Assembly: GCF_900111735.1 (NCBI RefSeq)
Contig: NZ_FOHW01000026.1
Span: 1 to 64,000 of the forward strand
Source: Pseudomonas graminis
GTDB lineage: Bacteria; Pseudomonadota; Gammaproteobacteria; Pseudomonadales; Pseudomonadaceae
Length of the DNA stretch: 64,000 nucleotides
Reading direction: 5' to 3'
The notes under the pieces were generated by a model. That model was not told where the DNA came from. It made no database searches and was given only the letters and a program-made list of their open reading frames with translations. Below are positions 14,823 to 23,974 of the stretch, in pieces; within the stretch, counting starts at the first letter, position 1, and each line of letters starts with the position of its first letter. The translations under genes and the position numbers were made by a program.

Positions 14823-16742
14823 ATGAAGCTGATGATCATCGAGTCGCCGGGCAAGCTGAAGAAGCTCCGACCGATAATGAAGAAACTCCGGCCACACGAG
14901 GACTGGGAGGTCGTCGCCAGTGGCGGCCACATTCGAGACCTTCCCGTCAGTGGGCAGGACGATTCAATGATCACCACCGGCGTGCGCAAAAACTACAGCC
15001 TGGTCTACGAGATTCTCGACAAGAGCACTCGCAACGTTCGGGCTATCAAAGACGCGGTGAAAAAGGCCAGCGAGATCTACCTGGCGACTGACCCGGACCG
15101 GGAAGGTGAAAGCATCAGTTGGCACATCAAGGAAGCCGCGTCCATCAAGGACTATCAGCGGATCACCTTCAACGAGATCACCCTGAAGCGGGTTGGCGAA
15201 GCGCTCGCGTCGCCGCGAATGATCGACATGAACAGAGTCGCTGCACAGGAATGCCGTCGCGCGATGGACCGGCTCGTTGGCTATATGGTGACCAAAGAGC
15301 TGCGCCGCCTGATGGGTAAACCTACGACGGCCGGTCGAGTGCAGTCGCCTGCGGTGTACATGGTTGTCTTGCGCGAGAGGGAGATTCGCACATTCGTCGT
15401 GATTGCCCACTTCAGCGCACGCCTGCATTTTCTTGCTGCTGACGGCGGTTCAACCTGGTGCGCCGACTGGCAACCTGTTCCGGATTACGCATCCAAGGAA
15501 GATCCCTACGTCCGCGATGGCCAACTCGCCCAACTCGTGGCGGCAACGAGAAACGTGATCGTTGAGTCGTCTGACGATCGCAAAGCTGAGCGGGCTCCGC
15601 CAGCGCCGTTCATATCCTCAACGCTGCAACAGGCGGCCAGCAACTCACTCAAGTGGGACCCGGATAAAACCATGCAGGTGGCCCAGCGCCTGTTTGAACA
15701 AGGCGTCATCACCTATCACCGCACTGACAACCCCAACGTACCGGACGAGGCAATGGCGGATATCCGCGCCGTCGCAAACACGTTGGGGATGAAGTCAGTG
15801 ACCGAGCGCAGAGTCTTCAGCGCGGCAGAAGGTGCGCAAGAAGGACATCCCGCAATCACTCCGACAAATTGGGCTGACACTGACGCAGGCGAAAATGCCG
15901 AAGAACAGGCGTTGTACAACCTCATCCGCATTCGCGCGCTCGCCAGTCAGATGGAGGCAGCCATCTATGACGTCCGCACGGTGAAACTGATCGCAGCCGG
16001 TCCAGACGGTAAGCCACTGCGCTTCACCGCCTCAGGAAAAACTATCGCCAACCCGGGCTGGCTGAAGCTGCTGAAGAACGATGACACGGAAGACAGCGAG
16101 GACTCTGGGGGAGCCGGAACAAGCAACCCGGTTCCCTTGCTCGCCCCGCGCCAGGTGCTGTCCGTCCACAAAGGCGAGTGCCTGAACAAGAAAACGCAGC
16201 CTCCTGCTCGATACACCAAGGCTTCATTGATCAAGGAGATGGAGCGCAGAGGCATTGGCCGCCCAAGTACATTCGCGTCGATCCTGAAGAACATCAGCAG
16301 CAAGGGCCTCATCACCGAGAAGAATCGCAAGCTCGTACCTGAAGCCCTCGGCGAAGAGACGATTGCGCGGCTTGAAGGGGTATTCAGTTTCCTGGAGCTC
16401 AACTTCACCCGAGAGCTGGAACGCGACCTCGACCGAATCGCTCAAGGTGAGGACACGTATCGCTCGGTGATTACCAAGCTGCATAAGCGGCTTGAGGATG
16501 AGCTGTCCAGGCAGCAGGACCAGCCCAGCGCGGCCGTGCAAGCTGCCAGCCGCAAATCTGCACCGGCTCCGAGCGAAGTGTTCACGTGTGGAAAATGCGG
16601 CATGGGTCTGGTCAGACGTATCAAAGCCGGGAAAGGCGGCTGGGACTTTTGGGGATGCTCCGGGTACAGGGCCAGTGGTTGTCAGGTGAGTTACCCGACC
16701 AAGAACGGCGAGCCAGACTTCAGCAAGGCCAAGGGGATCTGA
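14823..16742 (+). CDS. Type IA DNA topoisomerase (TopA-like)
   Basis: A 639-residue type IA topoisomerase that would remove negative supercoils or decatenate element DNA through a tyrosine-DNA intermediate. Toprim domain: MIIESPGKLKK at residues 4-14 and DPDREGE near 92. The catalytic tyrosine lies in VITYHRTDN near residue 298. The C-terminus has a zinc ribbon (CGKCGMGL near 589, then CSGYRASGC). IIESPGK is the TopA signature and not the TopB one, although annotation pipelines often call the ICE gene topoisomerase III. Length is shorter than chromosomal TopA (about 865). It has its own untranslated upstream gap and follows ssb in the usual ICE order. Confidence 0.9.
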   Translation: MKLMIIESPGKLKKLRPIMKKLRPHEDWEVVASGGHIRDLPVSGQDDSMITTGVRKNYSLVYEILDKSTRNVRAIKDAVKKASEIYLATDPDREGESISWHIKEAASIKDYQRITFNEITLKRVGEALASPRMIDMNRVAAQECRRAMDRLVGYMVTKELRRLMGKPTTAGRVQSPAVYMVVLREREIRTFVVIAHFSARLHFLAADGGSTWCADWQPVPDYASKEDPYVRDGQLAQLVAATRNVIVESSDDRKAERAPPAPFISSTLQQAASNSLKWDPDKTMQVAQRLFEQGVITYHRTDNPNVPDEAMADIRAVANTLGMKSVTERRVFSAAEGAQEGHPAITPTNWADTDAGENAEEQALYNLIRIRALASQMEAAIYDVRTVKLIAAGPDGKPLRFTASGKTIANPGWLKLLKNDDTEDSEDSGGAGTSNPVPLLAPRQVLSVHKGECLNKKTQPPARYTKASLIKEMERRGIGRPSTFASILKNISSKGLITEKNRKLVPEALGEETIARLEGVFSFLELNFTRELERDLDRIAQGEDTYRSVITKLHKRLEDELSRQQDQPSAAVQAASRKSAPAPSEVFTCGKCGMGLVRRIKAGKGGWDFWGCSGYRASGCQVSYPTKNGEPDFSKAKGI

Positions 16743-16782
16743 ACACTTAGGTCACTAGGGGCCCCCCAATCCAATACTGACG

Positions 16783-16941
16783 ATGACCGAGCGCCGATTA
16801 ACCGTGGATGCCCTGGGTCATCTGATCGACAGTGTTACACGCAAACATAAGGGATCAAGCGTGGCCACACTGATAAGACCCATTGGCCCAACTGGGGGCA
16901 AGCGAGCTCCGGATGTCCAATACTGGTTCATAGCTGCATGA
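16783..16941 (+). CDS. Small ORF coupled to the SNF2 helicase
   Basis: A 52-codon frame starting ATG ACC GAG and ending in an ATGA overlap with the helicase start at 16938, the same junction type as the verified operon genes. The product begins MTERRLTVDALGHLIDSVTR and ends PDVQYWFIAA; no family recognised. The ribosome site is weak. Coupling is the main support. Confidence 0.45.
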   Translation: MTERRLTVDALGHLIDSVTRKHKGSSVATLIRPIGPTGGKRAPDVQYWFIAA

Positions 16942-18926
16942 GCCGGCCCCGGCTCATGAATCGCCCACCTGCCCTTCTTGGCCAAGTGGTCTTCGACGGG
17001 TACGACTTCGGCTTGCAACTCCCGTATCTGGAGGGTGCCAATCGCATACTGCTGGCGCGCGGCGGATTCTACATCCGCCGATCAGAGCATCCACTGCACC
17101 GGTACTGGCGGTTGCCAAAAGCGAAACTGCTGGATCAACTCGAGCTGACTTACCGCGATCTCATAGCGCTGGGCGGCGACAGGTTTGATGAGACATGGCG
17201 GTCCTTCTCCCAAAAGGTCGAAGCGGCTCAAGGCGCGCCCGATCGGCAAGCTTTCACATGGGGGCTGGTCTTCCGACTCGCCCCGCTTGCGCAAGGTGGA
17301 TGCTTGTTGTCAGGGGATTACCACCCGGCGATGGTGGCGGTCGCGAAGCGGATGCACGGGACTTTCTTGGGCCCCTCACGCTCATGGCGCATTGAGGCGT
17401 CCACCGAAGTGGTCCGCAATAATCTCGTGCTGGAAATGGGGCTGTCTGAAGATCAGTTCGTGATCCTGGATACCGTCCAAGAGCTGCTGTCCGACGGAAG
17501 CGTCGTGCCCGCCGAGACAATGACTCGGATCAGCCTGGGCGGCCCTGCCCAGGATCGCGCCTCAAGCAGCGCGGATGATGTGTCCACTGACGTGTACCTG
17601 GCCGCCGTCCCTTCGATTCAGCGAACCGACCTCACAGCTGAAGCGATCGCTGAGGCGCTGAAGCCACATTCTCTGATGGATCACCAACCGGCCGGCATTG
17701 AGCATCTGCTGCAGCGAACGAGTGCGCTGCTCGCCGATGACATGGGTTTGGGCAAAACTCGCCAGGCGGTGATCGCTGCAGCAATACGCGCGAAGGACCG
17801 GCCCATCCTGGTCATCACATTGTCGACGCTGATCATCAACTGGCAGCGAGAAATCCAGATGGTGTTTCCCGACGCCAAGATCGCCAGGCAGGCATTAGAG
17901 CCCGACGCGCAGTGGGTCATCGTCAATTACGAGCGGCTGGGAGATTACGTTCTACAAGCAGGTCATTTTGAGGTGATGATCATCGACGAAGCTCATCGCC
18001 TGAAGGAGCCCACCGCTGCGTGGACTCGCCACGGTTTCGACATCGCGGCCAAGATCCCCAATCGCTACCTGCTAACCGGCACACCCGTCCTCAACCGTGA
18101 ATCAGAACTGCATACCCTGCTGCGCCTTTCCGGCCACCCCGTGGGACAACTTCCCCTCAAAGCCTTCTGCGAACAATTCGCCGGCAGCCCGGACTTCCGG
18201 AAGAACCTGCGCGAAGCAATCGGCGACTGGATGCTCCGGCGGCGCAAGGATGTACTACCGAACCTCAAGGGCAAACAGCGGCAAACTCAGCCCATCGAGC
18301 TGTCGCCTGAAGAGCGTCGAGAGTACGACCGCATTCGCCTCGAAGACAGGCCAGGCCTCGCAAGACTTGGATCACTCCGACAGATGCTGGAGCAAGTAAA
18401 AGTCGGCGTGGTGATGGAGTTGCTCACCGAGTTGGACGTCGAGGACAAGGTCATCCTGTTCTGCGAATTCAAGGACACCGTGACGACGTTACGTGCGCGC
18501 TGCGAAGAGGCTGGATACGGATGCGTCACCTTGGTCGGAAGCGATTCCATCAGCAAACGGCAGAAGGCGATCGACGCGTTCCAAGCTGATCCCGATGCTC
18601 GGATATTCATCGGCACCACGTCAGCGGCCGGTACAGGCAACAACCTCACCGCCGCAAATTATGTGATGTTTCTCGGCCTGCCCTGGACGCCCGGGCTGCA
18701 GGATCAGGCGGAGGATCGAGCTTATCGAAATGGCCAATTGCGGATGGTGGTGGTGAAGATTCCATTGGTGGAAAACACCATCGATCAGGCGTTGTGGCAG
18801 ATGCTGCAGGAGAAGCGGCAACTGGCGCAGGAGCTGATTGAGCCAGATGCTGCGGCGGGTAATCGGGAGGAGTTGGTTGCGGCTTTGGGGATGGCGCCTG
18901 CGATTGGAGCGCCCGTGGGGTCTTGA
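16938..18926 (+). CDS. SNF2-family (SMARCAL1-like) DEAD/DEAH helicase
   Basis: A 662-residue superfamily-2 ATPase. The N-terminal 230 residues hold a HARP/SMARCAL1-like substrate region (GGFYIRRSEHPLHRYW, LLSGDYHPAMVAVAKRM). Motif I DDMGLGKTRQ is near residue 267, DEAH box IIDEAHR near 347, LLTGTP motif III near 378, and motifs V-VI in GTTSAAGTGNNLT and DQAEDRAYRNGQ. SMARCAL1-type enzymes re-anneal single-stranded bubbles and remodel forks, so this may protect the replicating ICE; that function is inferred. Typical ICE backbone position, after the topoisomerase. Confidence 0.85.
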   Translation: MSRPRLMNRPPALLGQVVFDGYDFGLQLPYLEGANRILLARGGFYIRRSEHPLHRYWRLPKAKLLDQLELTYRDLIALGGDRFDETWRSFSQKVEAAQGAPDRQAFTWGLVFRLAPLAQGGCLLSGDYHPAMVAVAKRMHGTFLGPSRSWRIEASTEVVRNNLVLEMGLSEDQFVILDTVQELLSDGSVVPAETMTRISLGGPAQDRASSSADDVSTDVYLAAVPSIQRTDLTAEAIAEALKPHSLMDHQPAGIEHLLQRTSALLADDMGLGKTRQAVIAAAIRAKDRPILVITLSTLIINWQREIQMVFPDAKIARQALEPDAQWVIVNYERLGDYVLQAGHFEVMIIDEAHRLKEPTAAWTRHGFDIAAKIPNRYLLTGTPVLNRESELHTLLRLSGHPVGQLPLKAFCEQFAGSPDFRKNLREAIGDWMLRRRKDVLPNLKGKQRQTQPIELSPEERREYDRIRLEDRPGLARLGSLRQMLEQVKVGVVMELLTELDVEDKVILFCEFKDTVTTLRARCEEAGYGCVTLVGSDSISKRQKAIDAFQADPDARIFIGTTSAAGTGNNLTAANYVMFLGLPWTPGLQDQAEDRAYRNGQLRMVVVKIPLVENTIDQALWQMLQEKRQLAQELIEPDAAAGNREELVAALGMAPAIGAPVGS

Positions 18927-19056
18927 GCGTGGCTTGTGGTCGAAACGACTGGATTTGCGGGACGATAAATCGCCGTTGATGAGAATCTATTTCCTGCTGC
19001 CTCGGGATGGCGACCGTGCAAATGTGGCCCCAATCATCAAAGGGGCTCTTGAGCAA

Positions 19057-19632
19057 ATGATCAGATACTTCACCGCACTGGCCTTGTTGGCCATGCTCTC
19101 TGGCTGCACCACGCAGAATGTACCGGACGCAGCTCCAGTGCTTGATAGCAGCCGTAAGCCAGACATTCTGACTCCGGATCTGTACCCGAACGGTGCTGCG
19201 TTGGAGAACGATTCCGTTGTTCACTACGGCCGCTACACACTGGTCAGCTCCGCTCCTACAGCGGATCAGCGCGACCTGATGGCGCAGATCGTCGATATCA
19301 GCATCCCGGCCAACATGACTCCGAATGTGCGTGAAGCGATGGTGTACGTCCTGGACCGGTCGGGGTATTCGCTTTGCTCCACTGATACCGGTCAGGTGAC
19401 CGTCTTGTACAGCCGACCGCTGGCTGCGTCGCTTTACAAGATCGGGCCTATGACGCTGCGTAACGCACTGCAGGTGGTTGCAGGTCCAGCTTGGCAGGTT
19501 GAGGTTGATGAGGTGAGTCGAGAGGTTTGTTACGTTTTGCGCTCGGGGGTTAAGCTCGAAAGGGCCGACATAAAAGCTCGAAGCATCGTACAGGGCCACC
19601 TCAGTAGCAAAGTTGGAGATTTTGGGCTCTGA
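19057..19632 (+). CDS. pilL: PilL-type lipoprotein, orphan
   Basis: A 191-residue secreted lipoprotein: MIRYFTALALLAMLSGCTTQ has a lipobox LSGC with Cys about 17. The domain after VHYGRYTLVSSAPTADQRDL, then the strand SGYSLCSTDTGQVTVLYSRPL (in two parts), and PMTLRNALQVVAGPAW matches the conjugative PilL N-terminal family (TIGR03748-like), an outer-membrane component of the type IVb mating pilus. In PAPI-1 and PFGI-1 it leads a ten-gene pil operon; here no pilN-pilV gene follows, so the gene is probably a leftover or has another role. ATG 19057 gives the signal peptide; a start at 18838 would overlap the helicase. Confidence 0.8.
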   Translation: MIRYFTALALLAMLSGCTTQNVPDAAPVLDSSRKPDILTPDLYPNGAALENDSVVHYGRYTLVSSAPTADQRDLMAQIVDISIPANMTPNVREAMVYVLDRSGYSLCSTDTGQVTVLYSRPLAASLYKIGPMTLRNALQVVAGPAWQVEVDEVSREVCYVLRSGVKLERADIKARSIVQGHLSSKVGDFGL

Positions 19633-19943
19633 CTTTTAACACCGCGACACCGCATGTGGTCCCTATCACCAGCATCGAACAGCGCAGTTTCTCCGTAACG
19701 TGGGGTTAGCAGCTCTGCCTGACTCATTCACAGCTTCGTTGAACCTCCGCAGTGGAAGCCCAAGACAGTCTACTAACTATTGTAAAAGCTTTCGGAGGGG
19801 CGACTCCAGCAACCGCAGTTGGCTGATTGGAGGTTTTTTGAACACGCCAGAAGATTCAATTGCTAGGCACGCCAACACCACAAAAGGTTCAAACCAATAG
19901 ATCACCCATACCGTTCATCGTTTTTTTCCTAAAGGGTGAAGGT

Positions 19944-20138
19944 GTGAAGTGCAAATGTGCAGATTGCGAGAAAGTGCACTTAGAAGCATCCGGGAGACCT
20001 CTAGGCACCTCAGAGAGGCGATTCTGCGAAAACTGCCCTTGCGCAAAAGAGCCCGCACTAGGCGGGCTCCAGAGCAGGGCCATCGCTACAAAGCTAGAAA
20101 TGCCCTTTTTCTACGGCTACTATCGCCGTAACACATAA
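19944..20138 (+). CDS. Cysteine-rich small ORF (doubtful)
   Basis: A 64-codon frame with GTG start behind AAAGGGTGAAG. The product has clustered cysteines, KCKCADC near the start and FCENCPC near residue 36, suggesting metal binding as in small metallothionein- or zinc-knuckle-like proteins. A terminator-like hairpin lies inside it, which argues against it being a real gene. Confidence 0.3.
   Translation: MKCKCADCEKVHLEASGRPLGTSERRFCENCPCAKEPALGGLQSRAIATKLEMPFFYGYYRRNT
20045..20069 (-). terminator. Terminator-like hairpin, minus strand
   Basis: Stem GAGCCCGC / GCGGGCTC (20049-20056 and 20062-20069) with a 5-nt loop, followed on the minus strand by TTTT. No convincing minus-strand gene lies to its right, so it may be a relic. 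Confidence 0.4.
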
Positions 20139-20277
20139 CGCATACAACAAGACCTTGACCCTCTTAGAGTATTGCGAGCTTTGGTAGTCGTCAACACAAC
20201 GCGACGGCACGCCGTAGTTATGTGGAGATTCCAAGATGGCGAGTCCGCTTGGCCCTTCCACCTCCGAGGAAATTGCT

Positions 20278-20367
20278 ATGAAGCGATTCATTCCAGAAGA
20301 GCTGATCAGAGTCCTGCAAACGGCCTACTGGTCGATCCGGCTGATACGGCTAATTCAGCAAATCTAA
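20278..20367 (+). CDS. 29-residue amphipathic peptide candidate
   Basis: ATG at 20278 follows GAGGAAATTGCT, an excellent ribosome binding site, and encodes MKRFIPEELIRVLQTAYWSI followed by RLIRLIQQI. The peptide is basic and strongly amphipathic, and a UUCG-capped hairpin lies 11 bases after the stop. It looks like a leader peptide or a small type-I-toxin-like membrane peptide; neither is proven. Confidence 0.45.
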   Translation: MKRFIPEELIRVLQTAYWSIRLIRLIQQI

Positions 20368-20946
20368 GCCGCAGAGCGGGGGCTTCGGCCCCTGCCTCTC
20401 CCAACGTCGATGTGCATGAATAGATCGCAAATCGACCTCTATACTCCAAGATGATAAGCGACTACTGGCTGACAGTTCGAATGCACTTGATCAACAGGAC
20501 TCGTCCAGCTTGACGCCACGTTAAATCGCATGTGCATATCACGCTAAGCCGAAAGCGCGCGGGCGCATCATTGCATCAATGACTCGGCCTATCGGTTGGT
20601 TGCCCTTCGTAGGCGCTATGCCGCGATTCAAACAGCTCAAGGCACCACCAACTGTGGCGCGGATCGGTACGCTGTCCGATGAGTCAGCTCTCGACTTCTA
20701 TAGGTTCAGCACACCTTGGCGGCGACCGTCCTGTCGATAGACTTCGACCTGAGGACGTCGGCTTAGACGACTCAGCACCATCGCTCTGGGTTCAGCCGCA
20801 TCTTGGACAGAAAATCCTGACCAGACGTGATCAAGAAGTACCGTCGATTGCCGATAATTCCCGATGAGCGCTTTTACAGCTGAAGTTGGCCATAGAATGA
20901 GTGGTCTTGGACGTTGTATTTGATATGGAATCAGCTAGGGAGCGGG

Positions 20947-22653
20947 ATGAGCATGGGGTGGCTAGACGGGAAGCTTTCGGCGGTCAAGAAGTCGGTGTCG
21001 CACACTATTTCAAGCGCCTCAGAGGCAGTTGCGGGTATTGACATCAAGGAGGCCGCCTCGGGATTAGCAGACGCTGCAGCGACAGCAGCAACGGCAGCAG
21101 CGACTAAAACAAAAGAAGCAAGCGTCGAGGCTTACGTCTCAGCTAAAGAAAAATTAGGCGTGATACATAATACAGCTAGCGAAGCTATTTACAGCTTTGA
21201 CTACAGCGAACTGGCCAAGACAGAGTTCTACTCACGCAATTTCACAAACTACAGAGATCTTTCAACAGCCAAGGTAACAGAGCTTTACCGGTCAACTTTT
21301 GAAGTCGACAAAACGACTATGGAAATGGTTGACGACATAAGGCGGCGACTGCCTGTCCCGGCTCAGACCGTTGATGATATCTTTGAGCAGTGCAAGCATG
21401 AAGCTATGAGACGCGCTATCGCCGCCTTTGCTTTAGGCGGAGTTTTAAATGATATCGACAACCATAGTGCCAGCAAGTACGAAAACTTAACGGATCGCTA
21501 CTCCACCTTCGTAGCGGAAAATTCGTATCAAATCAAAGCTTCCAAACCATTCGCGGACCTGGTGAATGAAAGAAATGACGCGAGTATTACCGCCGCGTTT
21601 CTTGACAACGGCTACAACTCATCAAGACCACTTGACCCGGCGGGAGCAGATATTGAACACGTTATTTCTAAAAAGGATCTGTACGTTGATCCGATCATTC
21701 GGGTCGGCACTACGAATGATCAATATTTTGATCTAATCAACGCTCGGGAAAATCTGGTTTTCGCTGATCATTCGTTGAATCGTTCAATGGGATCAAGGGA
21801 TGTTCTCAAATATATCGAGGACAGGGGACGGCCAGTAGAAGGAAAGCCCGGCGTTCTCGAGATCGATATCAAACAGCGAGATGGAACCCTAAAAGTCGTC
21901 CAAGTCAGTGAAGCAGAGGTTGCGGAAGCTTATTCGCGCGCGGCTGATAAGCGGAGTGAGCATCGTTTGGCTGCTTTGCAGGAGGTTGGGCAAACTATAG
22001 CATTGACGGGCGCAGCAATGGCTGCGCAACAGATCGTTGGGCTAATTGTTTTGGAGACGATTGATATATTCGTTGACGAGCTGAAGTCACTGGCAACGAA
22101 AGGTAATGTTATTAATGAAGACGGATGGCTTCAAAACTCCACAGACGCTGTTGATCGAATTCGAGCTCGTTTAACCGAGCGTTTCGAGGAGCGTCAAATT
22201 TGGGTTAGAGCGAAAAAGACGGGGTTGGAGGCTGGCGTGGCTGGCTCGTTAAGCGTGATCCCCCAAATACTAATCTCGCTAATAATCAAGATTCCAGCAT
22301 TCGTCCTGGGGCTTATTAGGGAATGCACTCTGAGCGTAGTTCGCTGCGTTCGCGTGATGCTTAGCAACGACTTAAACAAACTTGACAGCATGAAAATACT
22401 GTTAGCGGGAGCGGCTTCAGCGATTGTCGGTGTATACGTCGGCCGAGCTGTTTCGACAGCCATAAGCGGAATACCTCTTCTCAACCAATTCAATTCAGCT
22501 ATCACTGGAGTGCTCACCGGAGTGGTGGTGACGGCTGTACCGTTGGCAGCGGTATATGCCTTTGAGCAAAATAAAAACAAACTAGCGTTCATGGCTACAT
22601 CTTTGAGATCACAGAAACCTGTGATGGACGAGGACGACGGAATTACCGCCTAG
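20947..22653 (+). CDS. Putative membrane-anchored HNH-type protein
   Basis: A 568-residue protein. The N-terminus is a low-complexity alanine-rich helix (AAATAATAAATKTKEA, about residues 40-58). At about 230-290 the pattern ADIEHVISKKDLY, then LINARENLVFADHSLNRSMG, matches a degenerate HNH/beta-beta-alpha metal nuclease (His of EH, Asn of RENL, Asn of LNRS). The C-terminal third has membrane helices (SLSVIPQILISLIIKIPAFV, ILLAGAASAIVGVYVG, AITGVLTGVVVTAVPLAAV). A membrane-tethered nuclease fits an anti-phage effector acting at DNA entry, but this is inference. Base composition is richer in A+T than the backbone. ATG 20947 follows AGGGAG; a TTG at 20914 is unnecessary. Confidence 0.65.
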   Translation: MSMGWLDGKLSAVKKSVSHTISSASEAVAGIDIKEAASGLADAAATAATAAATKTKEASVEAYVSAKEKLGVIHNTASEAIYSFDYSELAKTEFYSRNFTNYRDLSTAKVTELYRSTFEVDKTTMEMVDDIRRRLPVPAQTVDDIFEQCKHEAMRRAIAAFALGGVLNDIDNHSASKYENLTDRYSTFVAENSYQIKASKPFADLVNERNDASITAAFLDNGYNSSRPLDPAGADIEHVISKKDLYVDPIIRVGTTNDQYFDLINARENLVFADHSLNRSMGSRDVLKYIEDRGRPVEGKPGVLEIDIKQRDGTLKVVQVSEAEVAEAYSRAADKRSEHRLAALQEVGQTIALTGAAMAAQQIVGLIVLETIDIFVDELKSLATKGNVINEDGWLQNSTDAVDRIRARLTERFEERQIWVRAKKTGLEAGVAGSLSVIPQILISLIIKIPAFVLGLIRECTLSVVRCVRVMLSNDLNKLDSMKILLAGAASAIVGVYVGRAVSTAISGIPLLNQFNSAITGVLTGVVVTAVPLAAVYAFEQNKNKLAFMATSLRSQKPVMDEDDGITA

Positions 22654-22708
22654 ACACCTGTGGTAGAGAAACAATTAAAACCTTTTTGAAAATTCAGTGG
22701 ATGAAAAG

Positions 22709-23683
22709 ATGAGCCTGCAAATTGAGCAACACCTCGAGAAAATACGGCATGAACTACAGGGCGGGGAGCAGGATCTCGCTCATGGGCGTCAGAGGTCGCT
22801 GAAATATTACGTACGGGACATTCACCAGCAGCTCGGGAAGTGGCTTTCAGTGCAGGGGGACAATGAGGACCGGCGTCGCTCTGAGATCAGCTGGGCGCTG
22901 GGACTTATCGGCATCCTGGGCGTCATGCTTGCCATTACCCGTTCTGCCACAAGTGATTTCGACTGGGTCCGAGAACACACCGTTGCGTTTCGTTTATGGG
23001 CCGTCGTTTTTTGTACTATCTTCATCGGCGTGTCATTAGAACGATCAGCCGTTATTCGATCGTTGTGGAGTTTTGCGAGTACCAAGTTTTTGGTCTCTAT
23101 CATCCTTTCGGGAGTAGTGCTGTATTCTAAAGGAAGCGCAGCGGCCTACGTGAACGGTGTCTTTCATGTGGATGCCTCGGCATTACCTGTCACACTGGTG
23201 TTTACTACAGGCCTTATAATCATAAAGCTGGTGCTACCCTTCATCCTCACTGTTGCTCTATGTCTTTCTATAGTACACGGACTTATTGGAGCAGGCTGGA
23301 TCAAGGGTAAGCTCGCGGGCATAGAAGCGCACGAGCCTCCTATGTATTCGGTACTTGCGTTTTTTGTATCCACTGTGATTCTGTACTTTGGTTGGGGCTG
23401 GTCCCACGACCAAATCGCAGACTCTCGGGTGCCTGGGAAAGTTTACCTCATTGCTCATGCGCTAGATTTCAACTACGCGCATGAGTGCAGCAATGTCGCT
23501 CCCAGTCTGCCAGTGATCTTCTTGGGTGCTGGTCAGGAGGCCGTTCTTGTCGCTCCTTACAGGCTTCAGAGCTTCGACTTTGCTGAATTTTTTGAAGGAT
23601 CGGTAGATGTCCCGACCAATTTCTTACGTCTACGGTGTGAGTACAAGTCCGCGCATGCGTCCGCGCAGTCGAGCTTGAATTAA
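22709..23683 (+). CDS. Polytopic membrane protein paired with the HNH-type gene
   Basis: A 324-residue protein with an N-terminal cytosolic helical segment and about five to six membrane helices (ISWALGLIGILGVMLAI, AVVFCTIFIGVSL, FLVSIILSGVVLYS, VTLVFTTGLIIIKLVLPFIL, SVLAFFVSTVILYFGWGW) and a soluble C-terminus. No transporter motif is visible. It begins 55 bases after the HNH-type gene in the same direction and shares its lower G+C, so the two may form one cargo unit. GTG 22697 is an alternative start. Confidence 0.65.
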   Translation: MSLQIEQHLEKIRHELQGGEQDLAHGRQRSLKYYVRDIHQQLGKWLSVQGDNEDRRRSEISWALGLIGILGVMLAITRSATSDFDWVREHTVAFRLWAVVFCTIFIGVSLERSAVIRSLWSFASTKFLVSIILSGVVLYSKGSAAAYVNGVFHVDASALPVTLVFTTGLIIIKLVLPFILTVALCLSIVHGLIGAGWIKGKLAGIEAHEPPMYSVLAFFVSTVILYFGWGWSHDQIADSRVPGKVYLIAHALDFNYAHECSNVAPSLPVIFLGAGQEAVLVAPYRLQSFDFAEFFEGSVDVPTNFLRLRCEYKSAHASAQSSLN

Positions 23684-23954
23684 GGACTTTCAGAGTAACG
23701 TAAAGGGTTACTCGGTTGCGGGATCTATCATCCCTCAAGATAAGGAAGCCACGAAGCTAGCCTCAACTGCTGTCTGGCTTCATCAGATGGCTCTTTCATA
23801 CGTCGCGCGGTTCGCTGGTAACTCGGTGAAGTTGCCGGGGCCGCGCATATCGCTTGATGAGTACTATTCGACTGAGCGGGAGGCCCTCCACATTACCCCT
23901 GTTGGTAGCTGCATGGTTATCAAAATGGAGCAGTCCATTAGGCCGCCACCATGA
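23679..23954 (+). pseudogene. Open frame without a start, possible gene remnant
   Basis: After the 22709 gene a different frame stays open for 91 codons to TGA at 23954, with protein-like content (QDKEATKLASTAVWLHQMAL, PRISLDEYYSTEREALHI) but no ATG/GTG with a ribosome site near its start. It reads like the C-terminal part of a lost gene. A hairpin GAGTAAC / GTTACTC lies at 23693-23713. Confidence 0.4.
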
Positions 23955-23974
23955 TGTGTCAGGGCACACACCTT

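Larger units (their letters stand above)
19633..20946. other. Mostly non-coding region behind pilL
   Basis: About 1.3 kb where the pil operon would be expected. It holds two small-ORF candidates (19944 and 20278), a minus-strand hairpin (20045-20069), a UUCG-loop hairpin GGGGC-TTCG-GCCCC at 20379-20392 after the 29-codon ORF, and short unconvincing open frames at 20631-20753 and 20679-20867 that could be decayed coding sequence. No transposase or integrase remnant was recognised. Confidence 0.5.

Noticed and set aside
18646..19599. 317-codon minus-strand frame across the helicase end and pilL
   Set aside because: It is antisense to two well supported genes and has the unnatural composition of a shadow frame.
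20631..20867. Short plus-strand frames before the HNH gene
   Set aside because: Two overlapping frames of 40-62 codons without ribosome sites; they may be decayed sequence but cannot be supported as genes.
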